From Bidens hawaiensis (lineage: Eukaryota; Streptophyta; Magnoliopsida; Asterales; Asteraceae): a DNA stretch of 64,000 nt. The stretch covers positions 248,001-312,000 of the forward strand of contig JAIQDT010001732.1 of NCBI GenBank assembly GCA_021521415.1, written 5' to 3'. Position 1 is the stretch's first letter. Every line of letters begins with the position of its first letter. The notes under the pieces were generated by a model. It was not told the origin of the DNA. It did not search any database and worked only from the letters and a program-made list of their open reading frames with translations. The position numbers were made by a program, and so were the translations under genes. This document shows, piece after piece, positions 35,576 to 47,511 of the stretch.

Positions 35576-37771
35576 TTTTTAACTTTACCCATACATCTAT
35601 ACCTTTATCTATACTATACGTACAAATAATTTTGTATTTTCTGAATAAAGAAGTGGAAAAAATTCTTTGTATACAATGTTTGAAGCATGAAAAAAAATAC
35701 AACTCATAAATTGTTTACGTAACATTAATGTAAAATGAAACAATATAATTCATAACCCATAAATACTTCATAAATCTCTTAACGACTCTAACCTAAATTC
35801 ATAAAATTTGTAAGTTTTCCAAACTTTATAAAGACCAATCCAAATTATTTTGCAAGTAACGGACTTCTTATGTTAGATTGAGGCGAGCAACGAGTTTCTT
35901 CAGTTTACCAAGCTGCTCGAGAATCATTTAATATCATGAAAAAACTTTATCAATGAGCAATAATTAAACGATGCACAACCAGAAGAAAAAAAACAAAACT
36001 TACTTTTGCAATCTAACAGCCAAAGATTATCGTTGTAAACAATTAGAGTTGTCCCAATATTAAACTTGGGTATATAATTCATGGTAGGTCTCGTGAATGT
36101 ATGGACAAACATCTTTTAAGCAAGTTCATTGCATAATGATGCAATTTTCAACTTTTTAATAAATACCATCTAAACATCCAGCTAACAGTTATTAAAAATG
36201 CAATTCAACTTTGAATCAATATTCATTTAATCCAAAGATAAACACTCTTCTTCAAAGTATTTTCACACAATTTAATCTCAAATGTATACTTTATACCAAC
36301 ACCATTGCCAAAATTATATACTTGATATCAATATTTGAAGTCAGAATGTTGAAGACCCTTAAACGAATCTTTAAAAGAACAATGTTGGGCCCACCGACTT
36401 TTCAAGGTAACTGCGTTTTGATTCGAACCAAAATGAAACTCTTTTGAAACGACCCGTTTTGGCCCGAACTGATTTACTCAGAACCCGTTTTGACATGAAC
36501 CCATTTTACCTAGAACCCGTTTTAACTCGAACCAAATTGGCATATTTTTTATACTACCAGTTTTGACATGAACTTCTTTTAGTCGTTCTAACCTTAAACT
36601 CGTTTAGATACGAACAAATTTGAAACTTTTTAAAACAACCAATTTGGTAAATTTAAAACTCATTTTGCTGAGAACCCGTTTAGACCAAAACCAAATTGAA
36701 ACTCTTATGAAACAACCTTTTCTTCGCCCGAACTGATTTAACTCAGATATCGTTTTGACCCGAACCAAATTGGCATTTTTTTATAACGACCAGTTTTAAC
36801 ATGAAGTCAATTTTACTGTGAGATAACAAAACTATTGTTAGTAAAGATTAAAGATTGATTATGAACGCTTTATTTAGAATAGCTTGGCTCTGACCTGGTT
36901 AGATATGTAATGGTCAAAATTTTGGCCAAATGAATATTACTAGTAAAAAGGGGACCCGTTACAATAATAATACATACTATAGAGGAATGGTCTCACAATA
37001 TAAAACATTTATCTACAAGTCCCCTCAACCATCCAGATTAATTTTCAGTTTAAACAGCTTACCCACCAGAAGTTCACCAATATAATCAAAGAAGACCACT
37101 ATGGTGTCATACAATCATCAATTGTACAACTAATAAGGCATATCAACAACGAACCACAAGCAGTCGTGATTCAAATCATAAGAAGATTGATCAAAATAAT
37201 CGGAGACCACAAGTTTAAGCTTATGAATCACTTTTAAATCACTTAATTTAAATGTTACCTCTGAAAAAGTCCAAGCTTAAGAATCACATATTTTCGTCTT
37301 CGTCCTGAGGTCCTAGTTTTTTCCTACCACCGTTTATATGCAAAAATTCTCCAATATCTCATCAACCTAAAACAAAACAAAAATGAGTGAAAATTCTCCT
37401 GTCAATCTCATCAATTTGTTTTTTGTTTTAAAATCGATCGTCTAGTGGTAGTAATATTAATAATGTTGTTCACGTCATGAATCTGTTTTCCATCTTCAAA
37501 GTACGATTGCTTTATGGATGGAATTGAAATCTTTTACTCACAAAGATTTGGGACTAAATAAATCAATACAAAGTAATAGTATGTTGATAGTATACCTTGA
37601 ATATATCAATATAAAACAGAACTTATTGGGTGAGAGTGACGATAGATATATAAATGTTGCTAATATTCACTTGATTCAAGTGTGACAACTACTGTTTGTA
37701 GTACCTACATTATCAACAAATTGGAAAAAGAATCAAACTTTCAAATTATCACGGGTCCACCCTATATCTAT
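35576..37771. other. non-coding; degenerate GAACCCGTTTTGAC repeats at 36,440-36,800
   Basis: No gene or element end recognised. Between 36,440 and 36,800 variants of GAACCCGTTTTGACMYGAAC recur about ten times. The remainder is AT-rich and plain. Confidence 0.5.
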
Positions 37772-37776
37772 GTTAG

Positions 37777-38081
37777 TGTTAGGATTAAACACACACACGA
37801 ACCGAACGCAAACACGTAAACAATAAACGGATACAAGGATTTAACGTGGTTCGGTCTAAACTGACCTACGTCCACGGGTGGCAACTAGGTATTTCTTTTA
37901 TTGAGTGACAAATAATTACAAGTACATAGAGTTGTTTAAATATAAATTAAACTAGGGTTTGCATCTTATCCAACAAGAAATCCAAATCGGGCCGGGCTTC
38001 GGTCTTGCCACCCTACACCTGTCTGCCCTTTGGACTTCAACTAATAAATCGGGCCAAAACAAAAGGCCTACGAACCCAACA
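37777..38081 (-). repeat. LTR of the outer copia element (3')
   Basis: Pairs with 51,048-51,352. Preceded on the minus strand by a polypurine tract at about 38,083-38,094. Confidence 0.9.
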
Positions 38082-38089
38082 ATCTCCCA

Positions 38090-39572
38090 CTCGGAAGCCT
38101 TGAGTACTCTTGTCTGCAATCCTGACCGTACTTCTATAATCTAAACATCTTCTAGTTGCCACCGCCTTCTCATCAATTAACCTGATGGCCCGTTGAAGCT
38201 CCCCGGAGTTCCAACATGTCAGTCACGGCTAAAACTGCCCCTGACCCATTCTCTGTCCCTACCGACTCCCACTGCAACGAACTGTCGGATCCTGAGATAC
38301 GCCGAGAACAAACATTCTCCATATTCAGCAAGTAATCCACTGGAGAGACCTTTACAACTGACATACTGGTTTTTTTAATCCAATGTCGACCTGGAACTGT
38401 AACTGAAACACGACTTGTGCTCCCACTGTCACGATGTCCTCTGACTGATTTAACCTTCCTAGCTCGTTCATCCTGATCCTCACTCTGGCTCTGGGTTTGT
38501 TACTTGCAAAACGAACTTTCTTCTGCCCACGAGATTCTGTGAACCGGACTTTGTCTTTCACCAAAACTGAATTCACTCCTTTGGTGACATATCAACCATA
38601 TACAACGAACCCATTTTCTTGCCACGATATTCCCTTTGACTACTTTCCACTGCCCATTCCCAAACTTAATATTGTGCCCCTGGTCCAACTGCCCAACTGA
38701 AATCAAACGTTTCTTTAAACTTGGAATAACCTTCACGTCTTTCAAAGTCCAAGAAGTTCCTGCTGAAGTTATCAAATTAACATCTCCCATACCCGTAACC
38801 TCTAGAATATCATCGTTCGCAAGTCGAACCTTTCCAAAATCCCCAACCTTAAGATTCTTCATCGTTTCACTACAGTGAGTGGCATGAAACAATGCACGAG
38901 AATCCATCACCCAAGCATCAACGTTACCCTCAACACTAAGAACTAAAAACTCATCCTCTGGGCATTCTTCTGCAATGTTGACATCTTTCTTTTCATTCTT
39001 ATCATTCGGACACTGATTTCTAAAGTGTCCATTCTCTTTACAACCCCAACATTCAATATCTTTACGAGTCTTAGACTGACTCCTCTTCCTACTCTCACTA
39101 CTTCGTTGTTTCCCCTACCTCTACCTTATGTGACTAATACATTACTTGATGATTCACCTGAACTTCTGCGTCTTGAATCTTCTCCAAGAATCAAATCCCG
39201 AATCCCATCAAAAGTAATTTTTGTAGACGAACTACAAACCCCAGTCACTGTTTGCGACCAACTGTCGGGCAAAGAGGATAACAACAAAAGACCTTGAACT
39301 TCATCATCAAACTTAATGCCGACTGACACTAAGCGGGAGAGATTCGAGTTAAGATTATTAATATGCGTTGTAACTGACCTAGCCTCTTCCATTCGAGTTG
39401 TCACTAGCTCTCTGATAAGATAGACCTTATTTGTTGCCGAAGGCTTCTCATACATGTTGGATAGTGCCTCCATCGTACCACGGGCTGTGGTTTCTTTCAT
39501 ATCATTAGACGCCACATCCTCCGACAACGACAGTGTAATACAAGCCCTGGCTTTCTTGTCTAACTTCTTCCA
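38090..39572 (-). pseudogene. copia gag 3' part, zinc knuckle and truncated protease
   Basis: Continues the gag that starts at 50,250. Minus frame 39,527-39,126 carries the gag core (ALSNMYEKPSATNKVYLIRE, DDEVQGLLLLSSLPDSW, ILGEDSRRRSSGESS). An intact CCHC knuckle (CWGCKENGHFRNQC) reads at about 39,050-39,003. Protease follows at 38,910 (MMDSRALFHATHC through LKDVKVIPSLKKRLISVGQL): the catalytic Asp-Ser-Gly appears as Asp-Ser-Arg, so the enzyme should be inactive. After 38,560 the frame shifts and a shorter, unassignable tail (YLLNMENVCSRRISGSDSS) runs to about 38,173. Integrase, RT and RNase H are deleted. Confidence 0.85.
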
Positions 39573-39577
39573 CTCTG

Positions 39578-42198
39578 TGTGACAATCGTCAATTTCAGGT
39601 TAACTCCGTTAACTCAACTTCGTCAATTCAAACTTAAGATCATTGAATCTATAACGCACACTTCATTACATTTAAACTAGGGTTTAAATGACGCTTAACA
39701 CATACTACATGTGTAGTCTTTCGGGAATTGCACCGAAACGCAAACGAGTTGACGCAAACGATTGATGAGTAAACGAAAAACGTCAAAACAGTAATTATGT
39801 GATAATTATGTGTTAGACTTATGTGTTGTGTGATAACATGGTTATAAACGTTTACTCAAGATGTAAACAAGTTAGTTTAAGCTAGGAAAAGTAATACTTA
39901 AAAGTGGAGGGGCTAAAGTGTAACATAGTATTCTATAAATACTATGTTATAATAAACCCTAACTCTTATTTTTCTTTCTCCCAAAACCGATCAGCCACCC
40001 CCTCCATCCCTCTTGGCTGCCGTCACCTTCACACACACATTCAACCAAGAAATCAAGCTTGTGATTGAAGAACTAGGTGCTAGGAAGGTATAATTGATTA
40101 TCCTATACATCCTTGTTACTTAATTTTGATGTTTGTTGGGTTAATTGTAAACCCTAACAGCCGATTTTGGTGTGTGTGTATAGTTAATATGATTGTTGTT
40201 ATTTGAATGATGATTTGATAATTAGATTGAATCTTGTTACATGTTGATTGTTGTGTCTTTGATTTGAGTTCAAACAAAAACCCTAATCTTGTGTGTAATG
40301 TGTAATTGATGTGCATGGATGGTGTTTATGGAGTCTAGAGGGTTATATGAATGCATGATAGTTCATAGATTGTTATTATGTTGAGTTTGGATGCAAACAG
40401 TTTCTGGACAGAATGTGTATTTGATGTTTAAGTGACTGTAATGAAGTGTAAACATGAAAATTGGTTGAGATTATTAATACTACAGTAAACTAGGTTGAGT
40501 CTAGTTTCTAAAGAATATAAACTTGTAATTTTTGGACAAGTAGAAGTTAACTTTTATGATTTTACAAAAACGTTGTGCAAAGCTGAGCTGTTAGACCTGC
40601 TGTTAGGTTGTTTTGTAAATGTTGTATCTCATGAACTCGAGATCAATTGGGTTGGTTCCACTTCTGAAAGTTGACTCATTGAGTTAGGAACCTAGCCCAA
40701 GTGGTCTTGCATTTATTGGATTTTTCTTTTAACGGGAATTGCAAACAACATTCTGTTGCGCATGAATTTGACTGTTATGAGTTTGCTGTAATGATTTGAT
40801 GATTGTGAGAAAACTATGTGGAATAAAATATAATAAAATATGTTCTGGAAACCTAAGACATATATGCTTCTGTGATGATTTTTGGTAAATTAATTGAGAT
40901 GCTATGATCGGTTGAATAGTACAATCTTTTAAGTAGAATTTCTGTCTCGGTGAAACTAGCTGCTGAGTTTTGTGAAAATGCATGAAATATGATACTTGCT
41001 AATTTATTGTCGTGTTTTGACTAAAATGCCCTTGCGGGGAATAACTGCTAATTGATTGTTATAATTTGACCAGAATGCCCTTATGGGGAATGATGGCTAG
41101 TTAATTGTCATGATTTGACCAAAATGCCCTTACGGGGAAAAATTGCTAGTGATGTACTTTATGAATACATGACACGTATATGATTGCTTACACATGTAAT
41201 GTGTCACAAATACACTTGTTAAAGTCACACACGATTCACAAACGAAACACGAAACATGTTATGTGCATAGGTATTATGTGCCGGGTCTAGAGACTCGATA
41301 ATATTCCGACACTTAGAAAAATCTCTTTGTTGTTTTAGAACGCTAGAGAGAGTTTTTCTGTGACGCGCATCTTGGTGATTTAATTTGGGAAATTCTTCGC
41401 AAACAGTGAGTTTCACTTTCCCCTCTTTAAACTGTTTTCAAACGCTTTTCACTTGGGGGAGATAACATACTCCACAACGCATTTAAGATTTTGTTATAAA
41501 TTATATATCACTTGTAAAGGCTAAGTGGCAAACGAAACATTTGAAGTCATACACATCGAACCGGTTAATATTTTGAATAGCGAGTCACTGTTGAGTAGTA
41601 CTACTGGGTTTGACAAACCCCACCCAACGCTAAACTCGACTGGAGGTCGAGCGGGTGTAATTTTGGCTAACACGTACCATGGTCTGGAGGACCTGGTGAC
41701 AAGGCACTTAATAAACGAGTCAGCTTCGGTGTCGAACACTTAGTAATACTTGTTGTATAGACTAGCTACCTATCGATATATAATTGACATAACACTATCT
41801 GGTAACGCAAAACGCTGTAACGCTGTAACGCAAAACGCTGTAACGCTGTAACGCAAAACGCTGAACGCAAACGCTAAACGATTTATTTTTATATAACTTG
41901 TGAACTCACCAACCTTGTGTTGACACTTTTTGTATGTTATTCTCAGGTAGCTGAGGCGGACGCGCGGTTTAGGAACATGCATTGCTTGAAAAACTTTTAA
42001 CTATGCAAACTTACTTTTAACTGTTATCATTGGTTTTAAATCGTCCTGCGTGACGTAACATTGTTTCTATGGTTTTACGCTTCCGCACTTATTTTCATGT
42101 AAACGTTTTTATGATTTGATTATAACTGATGATTCCGATCCTGTTAGTTCACACCCTCTAACAGTAAAACTCCGTTAGTGTATTTTGAGGGTGTGACA
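39578..42198 (+). repeat. 5' LTR of the gypsy element
   Basis: Contains a TATA box in a palindrome (39,921-39,949), three ~57-base repeats around AATGCCCTTGCGGGGAAT (about 41,029-41,150) and a minisatellite AACGCAAAACGCTGT (about 41,806-41,880) that is about 30 bases longer than in the 3' LTR. Short ORFs within it are not genes. Confidence 0.95.
39921..39949. promoter_or_regulatory. LTR TATA box inside an 11-bp-arm palindrome
   Basis: TAACATAGTAT and ATACTATGTTA are perfect inverted arms around TCTATAA. The TATA box (CTATAAATA) therefore spans the loop and right arm. The 3' LTR has the identical arrangement at 47,855-47,883. It is the most likely core promoter of the element. Confidence 0.75.
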
Positions 42199-42201
42199 GA
42201 T

Positions 42202-42215
42202 TGGTATCAGAGCCA
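42202..42215 (+). promoter_or_regulatory. primer-binding site (initiator Met tRNA)
   Basis: TGGTATCAGAGCCA starts four bases after the 5' LTR end, complementary to the 3' end of plant initiator-Met tRNA, the usual primer for chromovirus reverse transcription. Confidence 0.9.
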
Positions 42216-42374
42216 TTGGTTATAGCGAACTAGAAGCTGCATGCATACTAGACTATAACCGCGACGACCCATTAGTTATAATGATACGCACTGCATAGGT
42301 TTGTGTAGTCTTGTAATCTTATCTCTTTACCTCTTTCACTCATACGCGCGCGCATACACGGCTTACCTGTAGGA

Positions 42375-43990
42375 ATGTCGACGTCACCCTCATCATCATC
42401 CGATTCGATGACGCATGCTCACGGGAAGGAACCGCAGTTACCTATCGCATCGCCACCCCGAGTAGTCCCGGAACTCGAAGCTCCCGCGCCGAAGAAGTAC
42501 CGCCTATCCGGAGACATATACGAAAACGACGTTAGCTGGGAATGGTACCCTAACATGATCAGACGTATGGTCTATCGCGAACAAGTTCCCCCGTTGCCTC
42601 ACCCGAACCACCCTGCTTATCCCAACACCCTACCACCCATAACCGAACCTGAAGAGCGAGTTCTCACAGCTGTTGTTTCATGCTTGGAGCGTGACGTGGG
42701 TTACATGCGCTATACGAGAGCGAACGTTTCCGGACTGTTAAAAGACGGAACCGAGACTAAGGAGGAGATTGCCCGCATGGCAGCGGCAATGAAGGAAATG
42801 CAAGAGGCTAGTGATCAACAGATGATGATTATGATGAAGATGCAAGCCGAGATGATAGACTTGCAAGAGCAACTCCAGGTAGCAAGGACCCGAACCGAGA
42901 TAGCTCTAAAGCGTTGCGAAGTCTTACAAATGCAACTTGCTCAGAACGCAGCCGAGCCTGAGGCGGAGCCTGAGGCCGAACCTGAAGAAGATCCCGAAGA
43001 GGAGCCTGAAGAAGATCCCGAGGAAGATCCCGAGGAGGAACCCGAAGAGGAACCGGAGGAAGAACCGGCTGAGCCAGAGGCACACTCAGAGGTTTCCACA
43101 GACGATGTACAAATGTGCAGATCCTTGGATTGGAACTGGCTAACGCGATGAACTGGGAGGAGTTCAAAAGCATGATGCGAGAGGAGTACTGTCCGAGAGA
43201 AGAGATTTCAAAGTTAGAGTCAGAATTCTAGTCACTGAAGATGGTGGGCTCGGAAATTGAAGCCTACACTACTCGTTCTCACGAGTTGGCTGTGATGTGT
43301 CCGCGGATGGTGGATCCGCCGAGTAAGAGGATTGAAATGTACATTGATGGGTTAGCACCGCAGATTCAGGGCATGGTGACGTCTTCCAGACCAGCCACGA
43401 TTCAACAAGCGATCCGTTTAGCTCACAAACTGACGGATCAGGCTGTGACCCAAGGTGCGTTACCACCTAGGGGTTCAACTACTAAAGCCCGTGACAACCC
43501 GAATAATGACAACAACAGCAACAGCAACCCGAGCAGCGGAAAGAGGAAGTTTGACAACACCAGATCCTCATCCTCGAACCTCCCACCGCAATAGCACTAC
43601 CGTAAGCCCGAATTCACTCGGAGCTTTAACAACCAGAGTCACAACAACAATAACAACGGTAGCGGGCAGGGTTCGAGCGGATATGCTGGGAAATATTCGA
43701 AGTGCAATAGGTGCAACTATCATCATGTTGGCCCGTGTAACCGTGTCAAGTGTCAGAGATGCGGAAAGATGGGTCACCAGGCGAAGGAGTGTAGAGGAGA
43801 CCTTGCGGCAACTGGTGCTCCTAAACCACCTATGACGACGAAGGGATGTTACGAATGTGGGCAGGAAGGTCACTTCAGGAAGGATTGTCCCAAGCTGAAA
43901 CAGAACGACAACAATGGGGGTAATGGAAGTGGCAGTAATGGTGGAAGCAATGGCAAAGGAAGAGCTTTTGTGATTGGGTCGGGTCAAGCC
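42375..43990 (+). pseudogene. gypsy gag with deletion, stops and two zinc knuckles
   Basis: Starts MSTSPSSSSDSMTHAHGKEP. Residues about 150-185 look like a coiled coil (KEMQEASDQQMMIMMKMQAE); residues about 193-233 are an acidic Glu-Pro-Asp repeat encoded by GAAGAGCCTGAAGAAGATCC-like units. At about 43,125 the frame jumps from the acidic region to NAMNWEEFKSMMREEYCPRE in another frame, so most of the capsid (Retrotrans_gag) domain is deleted; the first ORF ends at 43,151. TAG stops interrupt at 43,229 and 43,592. Two CCHC knuckles follow ([14 protein letters not shown] from 43,751; [14 protein letters not shown] from 43,847). Gag would coat the RNA; this copy cannot make a normal capsid. Confidence 0.9.
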
Positions 43991-46900
43991 CGCAATGATC
44001 CGCACGTGGTGACTGGTAAGTTCCCTGTAAACGATTGTTTTGCTTCTGTATTGTTTGACACTGGAGCTGATAGGAGTTTTGTGTCGAAAGCCTTTAGTCA
44101 ACTCTTAGACTTAACTCCAACTCCGTTAGATGCTAAGTTTCCTGTTGAATTAGCTGACGGTAAGACTATAGTAACGACTCATGTACTTGCGGGATGCAAG
44201 TTAAAACTGTCAGGTCATGTCTTTGATATCGACCTTATTCCTTTTACGCTTAGTAGTTTCGATGTCGTTGTCGGCATGGACTGGTTATCCGAGAATCGAG
44301 CGGAGATTATATGTCACGACAAGATAGTTCACATTACTACCCTTCCGGCGAGATCATTTCGGTCCGAGGTGAGAGAAGCGGCATGACCACCAGCATCATT
44401 ACCCTCATGAAGGCGCAGAAGTACCTACGAAAGGGTCATCCGGTAGTTTTGGTGCAGATCGTTGAGAAACCCGCGGAGGAGAAACGAATTGGAGATATAC
44501 CTGTTGTGCGAGACTTCCCGGAAGTTTTCCCGGAGGATTTGCCCGGACTCCCTCCTGTACGACAAGTCGAGTTCCAAATCGAGTTGACACCCGGTGCAGC
44601 ACCCATAGCACGAGCCCCGTATCGGCTCGCACCGGCGGAGCTTCAGGAACTGTCCACTCAGTTGCAAGATTTGTTGGATAAGGATTTTATCCGACCTAGC
44701 TCATCACCATGGGGAGCCCCTGTCTTATTTGTCCGAAAGAAGGACGGGACCTTCCGCATGTGTATCGACTACCGGGAGTTGAACAAGGTGACGGTCAAGA
44801 ACCGTTATCCTTTACCCCGAATCGATGATTTGTTTGACCAGCTTCAAGGATCGAGTTATTACTCGAAGATCGATCTGCGATCTGGTTATCACCAACTAAG
44901 AGTGCGCGAAGAAGATATTTCAAAGACGGCTTTCAGAACACGGTATGGTCACTACGAGTTTTCGGTAATGCCTTTTGGACTAACCAACGCACCAGCCGTA
45001 TTTATGGATCTCATGAATCGAGTATGCAAGGCGTACCTCGACAAGTTTGTGATTGTTTTCATCGATGATATACTCGTCTACTCCAAGAACGAAGCTGACC
45101 CCGAAGAACACTTAAGGGTAATTCTGGAATTGCTGAAGAAGGAACAACTGTATGCTAAACTCTCGAAATGTGAATTTTGGCTTCGCGAGGTTCACTTTTT
45201 AGGACATGTGATCAACGAGAATGGTATCCATGTCGATCCCGGTAAGGTAGAGGCCATCAAAAACTGGGAAGCACCTAAGACTCCGACTGAGGTGCGGCAA
45301 TTCCTAGGACTGGCCGGCTACTACCGGCGTTTCATCGAGGGATTTTCAAAGATTGCTCAACCCCTCACTTCCTTGACTCACAAAGGTACTAAGTACAATT
45401 GGGGTGATGCGCAAGAATCCGCTTTTCAATTGTTGAAAACCAAACTTTGTAGCGCCCCTATTCTAGCCCTCCCCGAGGGAACGGAAAATTTTGAGGTACA
45501 CTGTGACGCATCTATACAAGGTCTCGGTTGTGTGCTGATGCAACTCGAGAAGGTTATAGCCTACGCCTCTCGACAACTACGGGTTCAAGAGAAGAACTAC
45601 ACGACCCATGATTTGGAACTCGGAGCTGTGGTGTTTGCTCTTAAGATATGGAGGCATTACTAGTACGGTACCAAGTTTACCATTTACACCGACCACAAGA
45701 GTCTCCAACATATCTACGATCAGAAGGAGCTGAACATGCGACAGAGCCGTTGGGTCGAGCTGCTCAAAGATTACGATTGTGCCATCAAATACCACCCTGG
45801 CAAGGCCAATGTAGTGGCCGACGCCCTCAGCAGAAAAGAAACAGATAAACCCAGACGGGTGAGAGCATTGCAACTCACGATTCATGCCAGCTTACCCGAT
45901 CGGATTCGCGATGCGCAACTTGAAGCTTTGAAAGATGACAATATTCCGTTGGAACTCATGCGGGGCATGAACAAGCAACTTGAAACCATATCGGACGGGG
46001 TCCGATATTTTGAGAACCGGATTTGGGTTCCACGGTACGGAGAGTTGAGGACTCTAGTGATGAACGAAGCTCACAAGTCCCGATATTCTATCCACCATGG
46101 CTCAGATAAAATGTATCATGATTTAAAGGCACTTTACTGGTGGCCGAACATGAAAGCCGACATTGCCACCTACGTGAGCAGATGCTTGACTTGTGCCAGG
46201 GTCAAGATAGAATACCAGAAACCATTTGGACTACTGCAACAACCGGAACTCCCAATGTGGAAATGGGAACATATCTCAATGGACTTTATCACGGGTTTAC
46301 CTAAGACACCGACGGGATGCGATACCATCTGGGTGATCGTTGACCGGTTGACTAAATCTGCACACTTCTTAGCGATTAAGGAATCGGACAAAATGGAAAG
46401 ACTGGCTCGCGTCTACATGAAGGAAGTAGTGTCTAGACACGGAGTGCCTGTCTCAATCATTTCTGATCGAGATTCTCGTTTCACTTCGCACTTTTGGAAG
46501 TCGCTGCAAAGCGCACTAGGCACCCGTCTTGATATGAGCACAACATACCATCCTCAGACGGATGGGCAAAGTGAACGAACTATTCAGACCCTGGAGGATA
46601 TGTTGCGTGCATGCATATTGGATTTCGGAAAAAGTTGGGAACCTCACTTACCTTTGGTAGAGTTTTCGTATAATAACAGCTACCACGCAAGTATTAAGGC
46701 AGCGCCGTTTGAAGCGCTGTACGGACGGAAGTGTCGATCACCACTCTGCTGGGCAGAGGTGGGTGACAGCCAAATCACTGGTCCAGAACTGGTACTCAAA
46801 ACCTCGGAAAAGATAGTTCAAATCCGAAATCGCATGGCAGCAGCACGAGATCGCCAAAAGAGTTACGCCGACAAGCGCCGAAAACCTCTCGAATTTCAAG

Positions 46901-47379
46901 TGAACGATCGAGTGTTACTCAAAGTCTCACCTTGGAAAGGTGTGGTTCGCTTTGGTAAGCGAAACAAACTCAACCCACGATATGTTGGTCCTTACCGGAT
47001 AACTGAGCGCATTGGTCCGGTGGCGTACCGACTGGACCTACCAACGAAACTCGGTGGCGTACACAATGTATTCCACGTGTCCAATTTGAAGAAATGCCTA
47101 TCTGATGAAACCCAAGTAGTCCCTTTGGAGGAACTGCAAGTTGATGAACAGTTACGTTTCATTGAGGAACCAGTCGAGGTTTTGGATTGGGAAACCAAAA
47201 CGCTCAAGCACAGCAAAATTCCAATCGTTAAGGTTCGTTGGAACTCGAGACGTGGACCGGAGTTCACGTGGGAACGCGAGGATCAAATGATGAAAAAGTA
47301 TCCTCACCTTTTTGAAGGGCTAACCAAACACAGAAAACCGCGAAACCCGGCAAACCGTCAGACATCACCGGAGGTATGA
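43991..47379 (+). pseudogene. gypsy pol: protease, RT, RNase H, integrase, chromodomain
   Basis: Protease motif [15 protein letters not shown] is near 44,050; its frame ends at 44,386 and pol continues in another frame open from 44,311, so there is a frameshift at about 44,335-44,350. RT has [32 protein letters not shown] and [11 protein letters not shown] (from 45,058). A TAG at 45,661-45,663 interrupts RNase H, which resumes in the same frame ([13 protein letters not shown]). Integrase has an HHCC finger (HHG at about 46,096 to CLTCARVK), and the catalytic triad in [15 protein letters not shown] and QSERTIQ. The C-terminal chromodomain ([30 protein letters not shown]) would target histone marks. 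Length is otherwise full, with two visible breaks. Confidence 0.95.
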
Positions 47380-47511
47380 ATTAAATTTCGGGACGAAATT
47401 TCTTTCTACTAGGGGATGATATGACAAACCGAAAATTTTTCTTACTTTTTCAGACACTCATCACGACTTGACTCAAATTTTCGGGACGAAAATTCTTTAA
47501 CATGGGAATGA

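Noticed and set aside
35187..35709. Hydrophobic + strand ORFs that look like membrane proteins
   Set aside because: Produced by T-rich CATTGTGTCTTTT repeats inside and beside a MITE; same artefact at 58,626-59,069.
41521..41743. 72-codon ORFs on both strands, repeated at 49,457-49,679
   Set aside because: Both copies are inside the gypsy LTRs and appear twice only because the LTRs are duplicated; no conserved protein features.
43568..44101. 177-codon ORF on the minus strand
   Set aside because: It lies antisense to the gypsy gag/zinc-knuckle coding sequence and has no family features; it is a codon-bias shadow.
42375..47379. Endogenous pararetrovirus or other viral origin
   Set aside because: LTRs, initiator-Met PBS, integrase and chromodomain identify a gypsy chromovirus retrotransposon; no movement or coat protein domain.
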